DNA of 64,000 nucleotides, taken from positions 1,240,001 to 1,304,000 of the forward strand of contig NZ_OMPE01000009.1 of assembly GCF_900312815.1 (NCBI RefSeq), given 5' to 3'. Under the pieces are notes generated by a model. It was not told the origin of the DNA and made no database searches. It was given only the letters and a program-made list of their open reading frames with translations. This DNA is from Aquimarina sp. AU474. Lineage in GTDB: Bacteria; Bacteroidota; Bacteroidia; Flavobacteriales; Flavobacteriaceae. This document shows, piece after piece, positions 51,636-62,052 of the stretch; the stretch's first letter is position 1, and each line of letters starts with the position of its first letter. Made by a program: the position numbers and the translations under genes.

Positions 51636-54600
51636 ATGTGTAAGAAGTTACTAGTATTTCTAGTGTTTATGTCTTTTATTGGTTTTGAATCTATTCTGGC
51701 ACAAGGTTCAATCGTAACGGGCAAGGTAACAGATGCTAAGGAAGGCAATCCCCTTCCAGGAGTAAACGTGATAGTCAAAGGAACATCGATCGGGGTTTTA
51801 TCCGATTTTGATGGAAATTATTCGGTTAATTTACCACAGCAGGATGCTGTTTTGGTATTTTCAACATTAGGATACGCCACCCAAGAAGTTGCAGTAAATG
51901 GCCAAACTGCAATCAATGTATCCTTAACGGCACAAGCAGAACAACTAGATGAAGTAGTTGTTACTGCACTTGGTATAGAACGAGATAGGAAAACACTTGG
52001 ATATGCGGTTACGCAACTTCAGGGAGAATCTATATCCGAAGTAAAAACATCTAGTGCTCTTAATGCATTACAAGGTAAGGTGGCTGGAGTTAATATAACG
52101 CCTCCGTCTACAGGTGCTGCCGGCTCTAGTAGAGTAATTATTAGAGGGGCATCTAGTTTATCAGGTACAAATCAACCTTTGTATGTTGTGGATGGAGTGA
52201 CCATTGATAATACGCAATTAGGAGCAGCTAGTGAATGGGGAGGTTCGGATTTTGGAGACGGAATTTCTAGCATTAATCCAGATGATATAGAATCTGTGAG
52301 TGTCCTTAAAGGTGGTGCAGCAGGAGCTTTATATGGTTCTAGAGCATCAAACGGGGTGATTTTGATTACGACCAAAAATGGTAAAAAAGAACAAGGGTTT
52401 GGCGTAGAGTACAGTAGTCAAATAACTTTTGAAAATGTTTTGTCAAATATTAGAGATTTTCAAGATACGTATGGGCAAGGTTCTCAAGGAGTAGCACCAA
52501 CCACTACTCAAGAAGGATTGCAAACAGCTTTTTCTTCCTGGGGTCCTAGGTTAGGAAGTATTCCATCTTCAGTACAATTCGATGGTGTTTCTAGACCTTA
52601 TGTCGATAGAGGAGATAATCTTGATAAATTTTATGACACGGGAGTAACTCTGATTAACACTATAGCCGTTTCAAAAAACAGCGATAACTTTAATTATCGA
52701 TTTGCTGCTACAGATTTTGATAACGATGATGTACTTCCAAATTCCGAATTAAATAGAAAATCTTTTTCTCTTAATTTAGGATCAGTTGCTGCTGAAAAAC
52801 TTTCGTTCAAATTAAGCGCAAGATATATTGTCGAAAAAGTAACTAATAGACCCAGAGTTTCTGATGCACCAGGAAATGCAAATTTCTCAGCAGGACTATT
52901 ACCCGCAAATGTCAATGTAGAGGATTTAGCTCCTGGTTTTAACGAGGATGGAGTAGAACAACAAATCTCTGGAAACCCTTTTGTTCAAAATCCATATTGG
53001 GCAGCAGAACGGTTTAGAACACTTGATCGAAGAAATAGAATATTAAGCTCTGCTACTGTAAAATATCAGATTTTTGATTGGTTAGATATTACGGCAAGAG
53101 CAGGAATAGATCATGGAACAACGCGTACTACTCAAATAGAAGGTTTTGGTACTGCTTTTACTCCCCTTGGAAGTATAGAGGAAAGAGAAAATAGTATAAC
53201 ACAGGTTGATGCAGATTTAATCTTAGGATTTAATAAAGATATCACCGAAGATTTTGCAGTAAAAGCTTTTGTAGGTGCAAATAAGAATACACAAAGAAGA
53301 GATTTTCTTAAACTAAGGGGAGAACGATTTGTGGTTCCGTTTTTAGAAATTATAGGTAATGTGGAAAACACAAGTAATGAAAGAACGTTAACTGAGCTTG
53401 CGTTTTCGGGTGTTTATGGTTCGGTAGAACTTGGATATAAAGATTTCTTATATGTAACAGTTACCGGACGTAATGATTGGTTTTCAACCTTATCAGCTGC
53501 GGGTAAATCGGCACCAAATAATGATTTTTATCCTTCTGCTAGTGGTAGTTTCGTTTTTTCTAATGCTTGGGATATGCCGGATTGGTTGACTTTTGGTAGA
53601 GTAAGAGCAGGATATTCTGAAGTTGCTGGGGGAACAGAAACCCCGTATCAATTGAGTTTACCATTTCGAATTTTTGGCCAAGGACATTTAGGGCAACCAC
53701 TAGGAGAAATAGCGACAGGAACATTGCCTAATACATCATTAACCCCTTTTAGTAAAACAGAAGTAGAGGTAGGTTTAGATGTTAGTTTCTTTAATAGTAG
53801 ACTAGGAATAGATTTTGCGTATTACAATAATGAAACAGAAAAAGACATTTTACCGGTAGATATTTCTAATACTTCTGGTTTTTCAAATGTGTTATCTAAT
53901 ATTGGAATACTCGAAAATAGAGGTGTAGAATTGTTACTTCGAGGTACACCTATACAAACGCCTAATTTTAGTTGGAATGTGAGTTATAACCTTGGATTTA
54001 ATGAAAGTGAAATAGTAGCTACCGATGATCAAGACAATATTCTTACTGTAGGTAATGTTAGAACTTTTGATGCAAACATAAGCCAGATAGTAGGAGAACC
54101 TTTTGGAGTTATTTACGGAACTGCTTATGAAAGAAACGCTGCTGGGCAAATTGTTTTTGGCGCAGATGGATTACCAATAGAAAGTGCAGATCGTAAAATT
54201 TTGGGTGAAGGAGTACCACCTTGGACTATGGGACTTACAAATAGCTTTCGTTATAAAAATATTAACCTAAGCTTTTTAATAGACGCCAAATTTGGTGGTC
54301 AAGTATACGCAGGAACTAATGTGTTTGCTCTTGCAAATGGATTGGATAAACGTACTTTAGAAGGTAGAGAAGGTGGATTAGTAGTAAACGGTGTTGATGA
54401 AACAGGAAACCCTTTTACTTTTACACATGATAACACCACTTTACAATCGTATTATGGTAGAATCGCTGGAATAGCAGAAGAAGTTATAGAAGATGCGGAT
54501 TTTATTAAGTTACGCCAAATAAGTATAGGGTATACATTTCCTTCAAAATTATTAGATAAGGTTTTCTTGGATGCTGCAAATGTATCTTTGGTAGGAAGGA

Positions 54601-54737
54601 ACTTATTCTTTATAAAAAGAGATTCTGAAAACATTGATCCAGAAGCAGGTTTTAATGGAGGTAATGCCCAAGGGTTAGAATACTTTGGTTTACCGTCTAT
54701 CGCTAGTTACGGACTTACAGTTAATTTGAAATTTTAA
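51636..54737 (+). CDS. SusC/RagA-type TonB-linked outer membrane protein
   Basis: The 1033-residue outer-membrane transporter has a signal peptide (MCKKLLVFLVFMSFIGFESILAQ) and a carboxypeptidase-like regulatory domain (about 24-104, SIVTGKVTDAKEGNPLPGVNVIVKGTSIGVLSDFDGNYSV). LDEVVVTALGIERDRKTLGYAV follows, then the plug (about 120-235, NALQGKVAGVNITPPS, IIRGASSLSGTNQPLYVVDGV and SVLKGGAAGALYGSRASNGVILITTKNGK) and the barrel to the C terminus (SYGLTVNLKF). SusC proteins import oligosaccharides with TonB energy and pair with SusD, which follows after 22 bp. The substrate should be an oligosaccharide trimmed from N-glycans, by context. Confidence 0.95.
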   Translation: MCKKLLVFLVFMSFIGFESILAQGSIVTGKVTDAKEGNPLPGVNVIVKGTSIGVLSDFDGNYSVNLPQQDAVLVFSTLGYATQEVAVNGQTAINVSLTAQAEQLDEVVVTALGIERDRKTLGYAVTQLQGESISEVKTSSALNALQGKVAGVNITPPSTGAAGSSRVIIRGASSLSGTNQPLYVVDGVTIDNTQLGAASEWGGSDFGDGISSINPDDIESVSVLKGGAAGALYGSRASNGVILITTKNGKKEQGFGVEYSSQITFENVLSNIRDFQDTYGQGSQGVAPTTTQEGLQTAFSSWGPRLGSIPSSVQFDGVSRPYVDRGDNLDKFYDTGVTLINTIAVSKNSDNFNYRFAATDFDNDDVLPNSELNRKSFSLNLGSVAAEKLSFKLSARYIVEKVTNRPRVSDAPGNANFSAGLLPANVNVEDLAPGFNEDGVEQQISGNPFVQNPYWAAERFRTLDRRNRILSSATVKYQIFDWLDITARAGIDHGTTRTTQIEGFGTAFTPLGSIEERENSITQVDADLILGFNKDITEDFAVKAFVGANKNTQRRDFLKLRGERFVVPFLEIIGNVENTSNERTLTELAFSGVYGSVELGYKDFLYVTVTGRNDWFSTLSAAGKSAPNNDFYPSASGSFVFSNAWDMPDWLTFGRVRAGYSEVAGGTETPYQLSLPFRIFGQGHLGQPLGEIATGTLPNTSLTPFSKTEVEVGLDVSFFNSRLGIDFAYYNNETEKDILPVDISNTSGFSNVLSNIGILENRGVELLLRGTPIQTPNFSWNVSYNLGFNESEIVATDDQDNILTVGNVRTFDANISQIVGEPFGVIYGTAYERNAAGQIVFGADGLPIESADRKILGEGVPPWTMGLTNSFRYKNINLSFLIDAKFGGQVYAGTNVFALANGLDKRTLEGREGGLVVNGVDETGNPFTFTHDNTTLQSYYGRIAGIAEEVIEDADFIKLRQISIGYTFPSKLLDKVFLDAANVSLVGRNLFFIKRDSENIDPEAGFNGGNAQGLEYFGLPSIASYGLTVNLKF

Positions 54738-54759
54738 GAATTCTAAAGATATTTCAACG

Positions 54760-56283
54760 ATGAAAAAAATAATCATAGCAATTTTGGTCATCTTTTTAGG
54801 AACTACTTCTTGTGATAGTGGTTTTGAAGAGTTAAATGTAAATCCAAATACAGCAACAGAACTAGAACCAGGGCCAAAATTAACGAATGCAATTTTGAGA
54901 ACTGCAGGAGATCGTTTTGAGAACTGGAGAGGAAATTTAATTTATTCCTCTATGATGATACAGCATATGGCCTCAATAGGCGGTGTTTGGGCAGGAGATA
55001 AGTATTTGTATAATGCACAATGGTCTGGCGCTTGGTTTGAAAGAGGATATAATGATCAAGTAAAAATTATTGAGGATATTGTGTTTCAATTAGAAACAGA
55101 TCCTGATGACCAATACTCTACAGAAATGCTCTCTATTGCCAGGATCCTTAGAGTATTTATCTATCATAAAATAACAGACCTATATGGAGATGTACCTTAT
55201 AGCGAAGCTGGTAGAGGTTTTATAGAAGGTAATTTTCGACCAGCGTATGATCCTCAAAGCGAAATTTATGCAGATATGTTAAATGAACTTGCAGAAGCTA
55301 CAGCGGCCTTAGGAACTGGAACATCACAGTTTGGTGCTGCCGATATATTATTTGATGGTGATCAGGATAAATGGAAACGTTTTGGAAATTCCTTAATGTT
55401 GCGTTTAGGATTGCGCTTAATAAAAGTAGACCCGGCAGGATCGCAGCAATGGGTACAAAGAGCTATTGATGGCGGTGTAATGCAGTCTAATGATGATACA
55501 TCTTATGTAGAACATACTGATGGACCCGAAGGAATTAATAGAAATGGTAATGGTCAAGTATTTAGTGCAGATGATGATATGCGATTAAGTGATACATTTA
55601 TAAATGCTCTAGCAGGAGATCCAAGATTACGTATTTATGCAGCACTACCAGATGGCGATGGCGATAGAAACACTAGTGGTAGTAATGATCCGGCAATGCA
55701 AAGAGGGTTACCTAACGGATTTGATGCTACAACCGTTCTTACTATTACAGGAGGAGATGATATTAATAATTTCTCTGAACCTAATAGAAATTTAATCACA
55801 GCCGAGGACGAACCCTACTTTTTTCAAACCTATGCCGAAGTCGAATTTATGCTAGCCGAAGCTGATATTAGATGGGGAATTGCAGGAGGAGATCCGTCAG
55901 TTCATTATAATGCAGGAATAACTGCTGCAATGAGGCAATTAGATTCGTATGATGTGGGAGATCAAAGTGTAACAGCTACAGAGGTTCAGGATTTTTTGAC
56001 AGCAAATCCATTTGATGCGGCCAATGGCCTCGAACAAGTAAACACACAATATTGGATAGTTACTTTTTTAAATGATATAGAATCGTTTGCAAATTGGAGA
56101 AGAACAGGTTTTCCAGTGTTAACCTCGGTGGATTATCCAGGTAACGAATCTAATGGAATGATTCCTAGAAGATTAAGGTATTTTGAAAGAGAACAAACAA
56201 CAAACCCTCAGAATTATCAGGCTGCTATATCAAGACAAGGACCTGATCAATTTACCACCAGAATATGGTGGGATGTTGAATAA
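54760..56283 (+). CDS. SusD/RagB-type outer-membrane lipoprotein
   Basis: The 507-residue protein has a lipoprotein signal with Cys18 (FLGTTSC) followed by DSGFEELNVNPNTATEL, typical of the SusD-like_2 subgroup. TPR-rich helical segments follow; IARILRVFIYHKITDLYGDVPYSEAG (about 127-152) and YFFQTYAEVEFMLAEADIRWG (about 352-372) are family hallmarks. It caps the SusC barrel and helps capture oligosaccharides at the cell surface. The stop is followed 38 bp later by a strong terminator, so susC and susD end one transcript. Confidence 0.94.
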   Translation: MKKIIIAILVIFLGTTSCDSGFEELNVNPNTATELEPGPKLTNAILRTAGDRFENWRGNLIYSSMMIQHMASIGGVWAGDKYLYNAQWSGAWFERGYNDQVKIIEDIVFQLETDPDDQYSTEMLSIARILRVFIYHKITDLYGDVPYSEAGRGFIEGNFRPAYDPQSEIYADMLNELAEATAALGTGTSQFGAADILFDGDQDKWKRFGNSLMLRLGLRLIKVDPAGSQQWVQRAIDGGVMQSNDDTSYVEHTDGPEGINRNGNGQVFSADDDMRLSDTFINALAGDPRLRIYAALPDGDGDRNTSGSNDPAMQRGLPNGFDATTVLTITGGDDINNFSEPNRNLITAEDEPYFFQTYAEVEFMLAEADIRWGIAGGDPSVHYNAGITAAMRQLDSYDVGDQSVTATEVQDFLTANPFDAANGLEQVNTQYWIVTFLNDIESFANWRRTGFPVLTSVDYPGNESNGMIPRRLRYFEREQTTNPQNYQAAISRQGPDQFTTRIWWDVE

Positions 56284-56321
56284 TTTGATGTTAGCCAACA
56301 AATTAGATTTGATTTAATCAA

Positions 56322-56351
56322 AAAAAGAAGGGAAATTAATCCCTTCTTTTT
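56322..56351 (+). terminator. Rho-independent terminator after susD
   Basis: Perfect 12-bp arms AAAAAGAAGGGA/TCCCTTCTTTTT enclose a 6-nt loop (AATTAA). The right arm supplies the T-run. It ends the SusC/SusD transcript only 13 bp before the next gene start, so expression of the VCBS gene probably depends on read-through or its own promoter. Confidence 0.85.
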
Positions 56352-56364
56352 ATCTTAAAAATTC

Positions 56365-59300
56365 ATGAAAGTACTATACTTTTTTTTGGTTGGCTCTTTG
56401 TTTTTTTTGAGTGTAAATGCTCAAGAAAAGAAAACGTTTACGCTTCTCTCTCCTGATAAAACAGCTGTTTCTTTTTCTAATGATATAGTTGATCTTAAGG
56501 ATAAGAACATATTGTTGTATTCTAATTATTATGGAGGTGGAGGGGTTGGTATTGCAGATTTTAATAATGATGGATTACAAGATATTTTCTTTGGCGGCAA
56601 TCTTGTGGGCGATCAATTATATCTGAATAAAGGTAATTTGACATTTGAAAATATAACCGAGAGCGCAGGAATTTTGAATAATGGTGGATGGTCTTCGGGA
56701 ATTACCCTAGCAGATGTAAATGGTGATGGTTATATTGATATATATGTATGCCGAGAGCTTTATGATGATGAGGAAGAACTTCGAAAAAACAAATTATATA
56801 TTAATAATGGGGATCTTACTTTTTCTGAACAATCAGCAAAGTTTGGAGTAGATAATAGTCAACGAACCAGACATGCCACATTTTTGGATTATGATAATGA
56901 CGGTCTTTTGGATCTCTTCTTATTAAATCAACCTCCTAACCCCGGAAGTTATTCTAAGTTCTACGGAATCGATCTTAAAAAGGATTTAAAATATGCCTCA
57001 AAACTTTATAAAAATGTTGGAAACACACACTTTGTTGATGTAAGTAAAGAAGCAGGTGTTTTACGAACTAGTAATGCAAATAGTGTATCTGCAGGCGATT
57101 TTAATAATGACGGGTACACAGATTTATATGTTGCTAATGATTTTTATTTACCAGATTTCTTTTACATAAATAATCAAGATGGGACATTCACCAATATTGC
57201 AAATAAAGCATTAAATCACATGTCTTATTTTAGTATGGGCGTTGATGCTGCAGATATCGATAATGATGGATTCCTGGATATTATGGTTGCCGATATGGCT
57301 GCTGAAGATAATGTTAGATCAAAATCTAATATGAGTGGCATGAATCCAAAAGCATTCTGGAAAGTTGTTAATAATGGAGGACATTATCAATACATGTTTA
57401 ATACCCTTCAGCTCAATAATGGAAATGGAACCTATAGCGAAATTGCAGAATTGGCAAATATTTCTTCTACGGATTGGAGTTGGGCTAATCTAATAGCTGA
57501 TTTTGATAATGATGGTTTAAAAGACATCTATGTTACTAATGGTTTGCTAAGGGATATTCGTAATACAGATGCCAATAAAAAAATAGCAAATTATGTAGTG
57601 AATGTTGCTAACTCGTTTGTAAAAGACAACCCTAATGCGGGTGATGTAAGTATATGGGACATATTAGATGTACAAGAAACAGTTGAGATCTTACCCTCAG
57701 AAAAATTAAAAAATTATGCCTTCAAAAATAATGGAGATTATACCTTTTCTAAAGTTATGGATGATTGGGGTTTAGATCAAAAAACATTTTCTAATGGAGC
57801 AGCTTATGCGGATTTGGATAATGATGGTGATTTAGAAATTATTGTAAATAATATTAATGAAAAAGCACATATCTATAAAAATAATACCAATGAGAATTCT
57901 GAACATCATTTTTTGAGATTTGAATTGCTAGACCGAACTCATAAAAACACTTTAGGAACCAGGATTACTATTTATTATGGAAATCAGAAACAGTTTGCCG
58001 AGACAACGGCGGTTAGAGGAATTTACTCCACAAGCGAACATAAAGTGCATTTTGGATTAAATGAAGTTAAAAATATAGATGAGGTTGTTGTTGATTGGTC
58101 AAACGGGAATCAAACTAGTTTGAAAAATGTAAAAACCAATCAAACAATTACTCTTTTCATGGATGATGCAGCTTCAAAAAAGGTAAAAGAGAAAGAAATT
58201 TCTAATACAATTTTTAAAGACATAACTAAACTTCAGAAATTAAAACATCTTCATCAAGAAAATGATTTTAATGACTACAAGGATCAGGTATTATTACCGC
58301 ATAAATTATCACAATTTGGTCCTGCTCTGGCGGTTGGAGATGTTAATAATGATGGATTGTTAGATGTGTATATTGGTGCTGCAAAAGACTATGTTGCTTC
58401 TTTATATATTCAGAACACCTTAGGGTCTTTTACAGAAGCCGATCAAAAATCTTTTAAGGCGGATAGTTTTTCAGAAGATCTAGATGCTATCTTTTTTGAT
58501 GTAGATAAGGATGGGGATATGGATTTATATGTAGTAAGCGGCGGTAATGAATATGCCGTTGGCGCAAAAGAATATACAGATAGATTGTATTTAAATAATG
58601 GTGAAGGGAGTTTTATTAAAATGGAAGAATTAAACTTACCGGCGGTAAGTGGTTCTTGTGTGATCCCTTCAGATTTTGATAATGACGGTGACCTTGACGT
58701 ATTTGTAGGAGGTAGATTAAAACCAAAATCTTATCCCGAACCTGCTTCAAGTTACATTTTGGAAAATAGAAATGGGAAACTAATTGATATTACCCAACAA
58801 GTTGCACCAGAATTAACAAATATAGGTATGGTTACCGATGGAGTATGGGATGACTATGATAGTGATGGAGATCATGATTTAATCATTGTAGGAGAATGGA
58901 TGCCCATTACAATTTTTGAAAACAATAATGGGAGTTTTAATAAAGCAAACTCTATCGGGTTAGAACAATCATCTGGGTGGTGGTTTAGTATAGAAAAAGG
59001 AGATTTTGATAACGATGGGGATACTGATTTTATTGTAGGTAACTTAGGACTCAATTATAAATACAAAACTACGACCAAAACACCTTTTGATGTGTACTAC
59101 ACAGATTTTGATAAAAACGGTAGTAATGATGTAGTTCTAGGGTATTACAATTATGGAAAACACTATCCTTTAAGAGGTTTTTCGTGTTCGGCTCAACAAG
59201 TTCCGGATCTTAAGCAAAAAATAGAAAAATATGATCTCTTTGCTTCATTAGAGATAAACGAAGTGTATGGAAAAGATAATCTCCAAGAGGCTTTGCATTA

Positions 59301-59688
59301 CGAAACACAAACTTTTGCAAGCTCATATCTAGAGAATTTAGGGAAAGGTACTTTTAAACTATCTGCTTTGCCTAATAAGGCACAGTTTTCTAATGTAAAT
59401 GACATGCTTATAAAAGACTTTAATACCGATGGTAATTTAGATGTTTTACTAGCTGGTAATCTATTTGTTTCAGAAATAGAAACCATGCGCAATGATGCTG
59501 GAGCAGGTTTGCTTCTTTACGGTAATGGAGATGGTCATTTTACTCCGCAAACTGTGCTCGAAAGTGGATTTTTTGCCAATAAGGATGTTAGAAAAATGAG
59601 GGTACTAGAAAATCAAAATCAAAACCTCATTTTGGTAGCAAATAATAGTGATAGGATACAAGTTTTTGAATATACCAATAACGAATAA
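56365..59688 (+). CDS. Exported VCBS/FG-GAP repeat protein with ASPIC/UnbV domain
   Basis: The 1107-residue exported protein has a signal peptide (MKVLYFFLVGSLFFLSVNAQ). It carries at least 14 Ca2+-binding-type FG-GAP/VCBS motifs of the DxNxDGxxD class, such as DFNNDGLQDIFFGG, DVNGDGYIDIYVC, DYDNDGLLDLFLL, DFDNDGDLDVFVGG and DFDNDGDTDFIVGN. They form two propeller-like halves separated by an ASPIC/UnbV-like domain (about 530-605, FGLNEVKNIDEVVVDWSNGNQTSL). Such proteins often follow SusC/SusD genes in marine Flavobacteriia. A role in glycan or protein binding at the surface is likely; enzymatic function is not known. Confidence 0.85.
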   Translation: MKVLYFFLVGSLFFLSVNAQEKKTFTLLSPDKTAVSFSNDIVDLKDKNILLYSNYYGGGGVGIADFNNDGLQDIFFGGNLVGDQLYLNKGNLTFENITESAGILNNGGWSSGITLADVNGDGYIDIYVCRELYDDEEELRKNKLYINNGDLTFSEQSAKFGVDNSQRTRHATFLDYDNDGLLDLFLLNQPPNPGSYSKFYGIDLKKDLKYASKLYKNVGNTHFVDVSKEAGVLRTSNANSVSAGDFNNDGYTDLYVANDFYLPDFFYINNQDGTFTNIANKALNHMSYFSMGVDAADIDNDGFLDIMVADMAAEDNVRSKSNMSGMNPKAFWKVVNNGGHYQYMFNTLQLNNGNGTYSEIAELANISSTDWSWANLIADFDNDGLKDIYVTNGLLRDIRNTDANKKIANYVVNVANSFVKDNPNAGDVSIWDILDVQETVEILPSEKLKNYAFKNNGDYTFSKVMDDWGLDQKTFSNGAAYADLDNDGDLEIIVNNINEKAHIYKNNTNENSEHHFLRFELLDRTHKNTLGTRITIYYGNQKQFAETTAVRGIYSTSEHKVHFGLNEVKNIDEVVVDWSNGNQTSLKNVKTNQTITLFMDDAASKKVKEKEISNTIFKDITKLQKLKHLHQENDFNDYKDQVLLPHKLSQFGPALAVGDVNNDGLLDVYIGAAKDYVASLYIQNTLGSFTEADQKSFKADSFSEDLDAIFFDVDKDGDMDLYVVSGGNEYAVGAKEYTDRLYLNNGEGSFIKMEELNLPAVSGSCVIPSDFDNDGDLDVFVGGRLKPKSYPEPASSYILENRNGKLIDITQQVAPELTNIGMVTDGVWDDYDSDGDHDLIIVGEWMPITIFENNNGSFNKANSIGLEQSSGWWFSIEKGDFDNDGDTDFIVGNLGLNYKYKTTTKTPFDVYYTDFDKNGSNDVVLGYYNYGKHYPLRGFSCSAQQVPDLKQKIEKYDLFASLEINEVYGKDNLQEALHYETQTFASSYLENLGKGTFKLSALPNKAQFSNVNDMLIKDFNTDGNLDVLLAGNLFVSEIETMRNDAGAGLLLYGNGDGHFTPQTVLESGFFANKDVRKMRVLENQNQNLILVANNSDRIQVFEYTNNE

Positions 59689-59726
59689 TTAATATAAGAA
59701 CGATTAAGATAAAAGTTTAAAATACT

Positions 59727-61133
59727 ATGGATAACCAAAAAATGAATTATAAAAAACCTTTTATTACCATCACTTTTTTATTTTTTATGTGGGGTTTTAT
59801 AACTGTAATGAACGATGTTTTAATTCCTCATTTAAAAGCAGTATTTGAACTTTCTTATTTTCAAGCTGCATTAATACAATTTGCATTTTTTGGAGCATTT
59901 TTTGTGATCTCATTGATATACTTTGTGATTTCTGTAAGTCAAGGGGATCCGATTTCTAAAATCGGATATAAAAATGGAATTATCATTGGGCTTATTCTTT
60001 GTGGTATCGGATGTTGTCTTTTTTATCCTGCGGCTAATTATCAACGATATAGTGTTTTTTTAGGAGCATTATTTGTTCTTGCATCAGGGGTAACTATTTT
60101 ACAAATAACAGCTAACCCCTATGCTGCTATATTAGGAGATCCTAAAACAGCCTCTAGTAGACTTAACCTAGCTCAAGGCTTTAATTCTTTTGGTACTACA
60201 TTGGCGCCAATAATAGGAGCCATATTGTTATATAAAGTATTTTCTAATGGCGAAATTACAGTAGATTCGTTAAAAATGCCATATCTAATATATGGTGGAC
60301 TTTTTCTTATTCTTGCCATTATTATAAAGTTTATCGAATTACCTTCTTTTGTAAATAATGAAAAGATAGAGAAGGGATTGGGAGTATTAAAATTCAGGCA
60401 CGTTATTTTGGGGATGTTTGCCATTTTCTTTTATGTAGGAGGAGAAGTGTCTATAGGAAGTTTTTTAATTAACTTTTTTGGTCTTGAAGGGATAATGGGA
60501 ATGGAAGAGGCCGAAGCTGGAGTATTTTTGTCATACTATTGGGGAGGTGCTATGATAGGACGATTTTTAGGTTCTGTATCTATGGGTAGTATAACAGATA
60601 AAACAAGAAAATATATCCTGATGGCAGGGTTGTCGGTACTTTTCTTTTTCGTATTGTATTTTATTACGGGAGTAAAAGTTGAAGCAACAGGGTTTTCGTT
60701 ACAATTATTATCCTTTTCTAAGATATGGTTGTTCATAGTTTTCTTAATTGTTAATTACTTAGCTTTTCTTATCGGTGGATCTAAACCTTCTAAAGTACTA
60801 ACTCTATTTGCAGGGATTGTTATAATCTTGTTATGCATAATGATTTTTAGTCATGGCGAGGTGGCTTTTTGGAGTGCTATTGCTATTGGAGCATTTAATT
60901 CTATACTATGGTCCAATATATTCACATTAGCAATAAAAGACCTGGGGAAATATACTAGTCAGGCATCATCACTATTGGTAATGATGATTGTAGGAGGAGC
61001 TCTAATACCTTTATTACAAGGAGCAGTAGCAGATAATATAGGTATCCAATTATCATTCTTAATCCCAATAATATGCTATGCTTATTTAGTGTTTTATGGT
61101 GTAGAAGGACATAGGGTAAAAAATATACTTTAG
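59727..61133 (+). CDS. FucP-type MFS sugar transporter
   Basis: The 468-residue inner-membrane protein has about 12 membrane segments. KKPFITITFLFFMWGFITVMNDVLIPHLKAVFELSYFQAALIQFAFFGAFFV (about 9-60) is the FucP/GlcP-type opening, and ILQITANPYAAILGDPKTASSRLNLAQGFNSFGTTLAPIIGA (about 122-163) is another hallmark. The family imports fucose, glucose, galactose or GlcNAc by proton symport. In this N-glycan locus, GlcNAc or mannose is the plausible substrate. It is followed by a ROK kinase after 19 bp, indicating an uptake-phosphorylation unit. Confidence 0.88.
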   Translation: MDNQKMNYKKPFITITFLFFMWGFITVMNDVLIPHLKAVFELSYFQAALIQFAFFGAFFVISLIYFVISVSQGDPISKIGYKNGIIIGLILCGIGCCLFYPAANYQRYSVFLGALFVLASGVTILQITANPYAAILGDPKTASSRLNLAQGFNSFGTTLAPIIGAILLYKVFSNGEITVDSLKMPYLIYGGLFLILAIIIKFIELPSFVNNEKIEKGLGVLKFRHVILGMFAIFFYVGGEVSIGSFLINFFGLEGIMGMEEAEAGVFLSYYWGGAMIGRFLGSVSMGSITDKTRKYILMAGLSVLFFFVLYFITGVKVEATGFSLQLLSFSKIWLFIVFLIVNYLAFLIGGSKPSKVLTLFAGIVIILLCIMIFSHGEVAFWSAIAIGAFNSILWSNIFTLAIKDLGKYTSQASSLLVMMIVGGALIPLLQGAVADNIGIQLSFLIPIICYAYLVFYGVEGHRVKNIL

Positions 61134-61152
61134 AAATATTTAAAACATTAAA

Positions 61153-62052
61153 ATGGTATTAGGTGTAGATATTGGAGGAAGTCATATTTCAGTGGCTATT
61201 GTTGACCAGAGTGGGTCATATCAAATACAGCATATTTATACAATGGAGGTTGATCATAAAGAGAGTCCAGAAGTAATTATCGGACGTTGGATTTGTACTT
61301 TAGAGTTAACATTGAGTTACTTAGATGTCGAAAAATTGAATGGTATTGGTATTGCTATTCCGGGGCCATTTGATTATAAAAACGGAGTTTTTCCGGATGA
61401 TGGAGAAAATAAATTCGAAATGGTGTACAACTTTAATCTTAGAGATTGTATTGTAGAAAAATTAAAGCTAGAACCCTCTGTTCCAGTTCGATTTTATAAT
61501 GATGCGGCCTGCTTTGGTATAGGAGAAGCATGGGTAGGAAAAATGTCCTCATATAAAAAAGCAGTGGCTATTACTTTGGGTACAGGTTTTGGGGCTACTT
61601 TTTTGCATGAAGGAATTCCTGTAACATCAGGAAAAGGAGTGCCGTTATATGGAGAGTTATATCATTTACCGTTTGGAGATGATATAGCAGATACTCATTT
61701 TTCGACACAATGGTTTGTACGGCGATATAGAGAACTTACTAATAATGAAATTAACGGTGTAAAAGAGCTTGTAAAACTTAAAGATAACAAAGAGATTAAA
61801 ATTCAAATTTTTGAAGAATTCGCCAATAATTTAGCTTTGTTTTTAGAACCATGGCTCAAAAACTTTGAAGCCGATGCTATGGTGATTGGAGGAAACATTA
61901 GTAATGCATGGCCTTTTTTTGGAGATCCTTTAATAAAAACTCTTAAGAATTTAGAAATAGAAATTCCAATACTTAAAAGTGAAGATCAAGAGCATATAAC
62001 GATGACTGGTGCCGCTAGATTAGCAGATGATAATTTTTATAATAAATTATGA
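61153..62052 (+). CDS. ROK family sugar kinase lacking the zinc-binding CxCGxxGC motif
   Basis: The 299-residue cytoplasmic protein has the ATP-binding phosphate-1 loop LGVDIGGSHISVAIVD (2-17) and LGTGFGATFL (about 140-149). GIGIAIPGPFDYKNGVF (about 62-78) and YNDAACFGIGEAWVG (about 114-128) include the catalytic Asp in NDA. The Cys-rich zinc loop of many ROK kinases (CxCGxxGC) is absent; GELYHLPFGDDIADTHFS occupies that region. ROK members phosphorylate glucose, mannose, fructose or GlcNAc; here a GlcNAc or mannose kinase is expected because of the transporter upstream and the NagB-like gene downstream. Its stop overlaps the cutC start by 4 bp. Confidence 0.85.
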   Translation: MVLGVDIGGSHISVAIVDQSGSYQIQHIYTMEVDHKESPEVIIGRWICTLELTLSYLDVEKLNGIGIAIPGPFDYKNGVFPDDGENKFEMVYNFNLRDCIVEKLKLEPSVPVRFYNDAACFGIGEAWVGKMSSYKKAVAITLGTGFGATFLHEGIPVTSGKGVPLYGELYHLPFGDDIADTHFSTQWFVRRYRELTNNEINGVKELVKLKDNKEIKIQIFEEFANNLALFLEPWLKNFEADAMVIGGNISNAWPFFGDPLIKTLKNLEIEIPILKSEDQEHITMTGAARLADDNFYNKL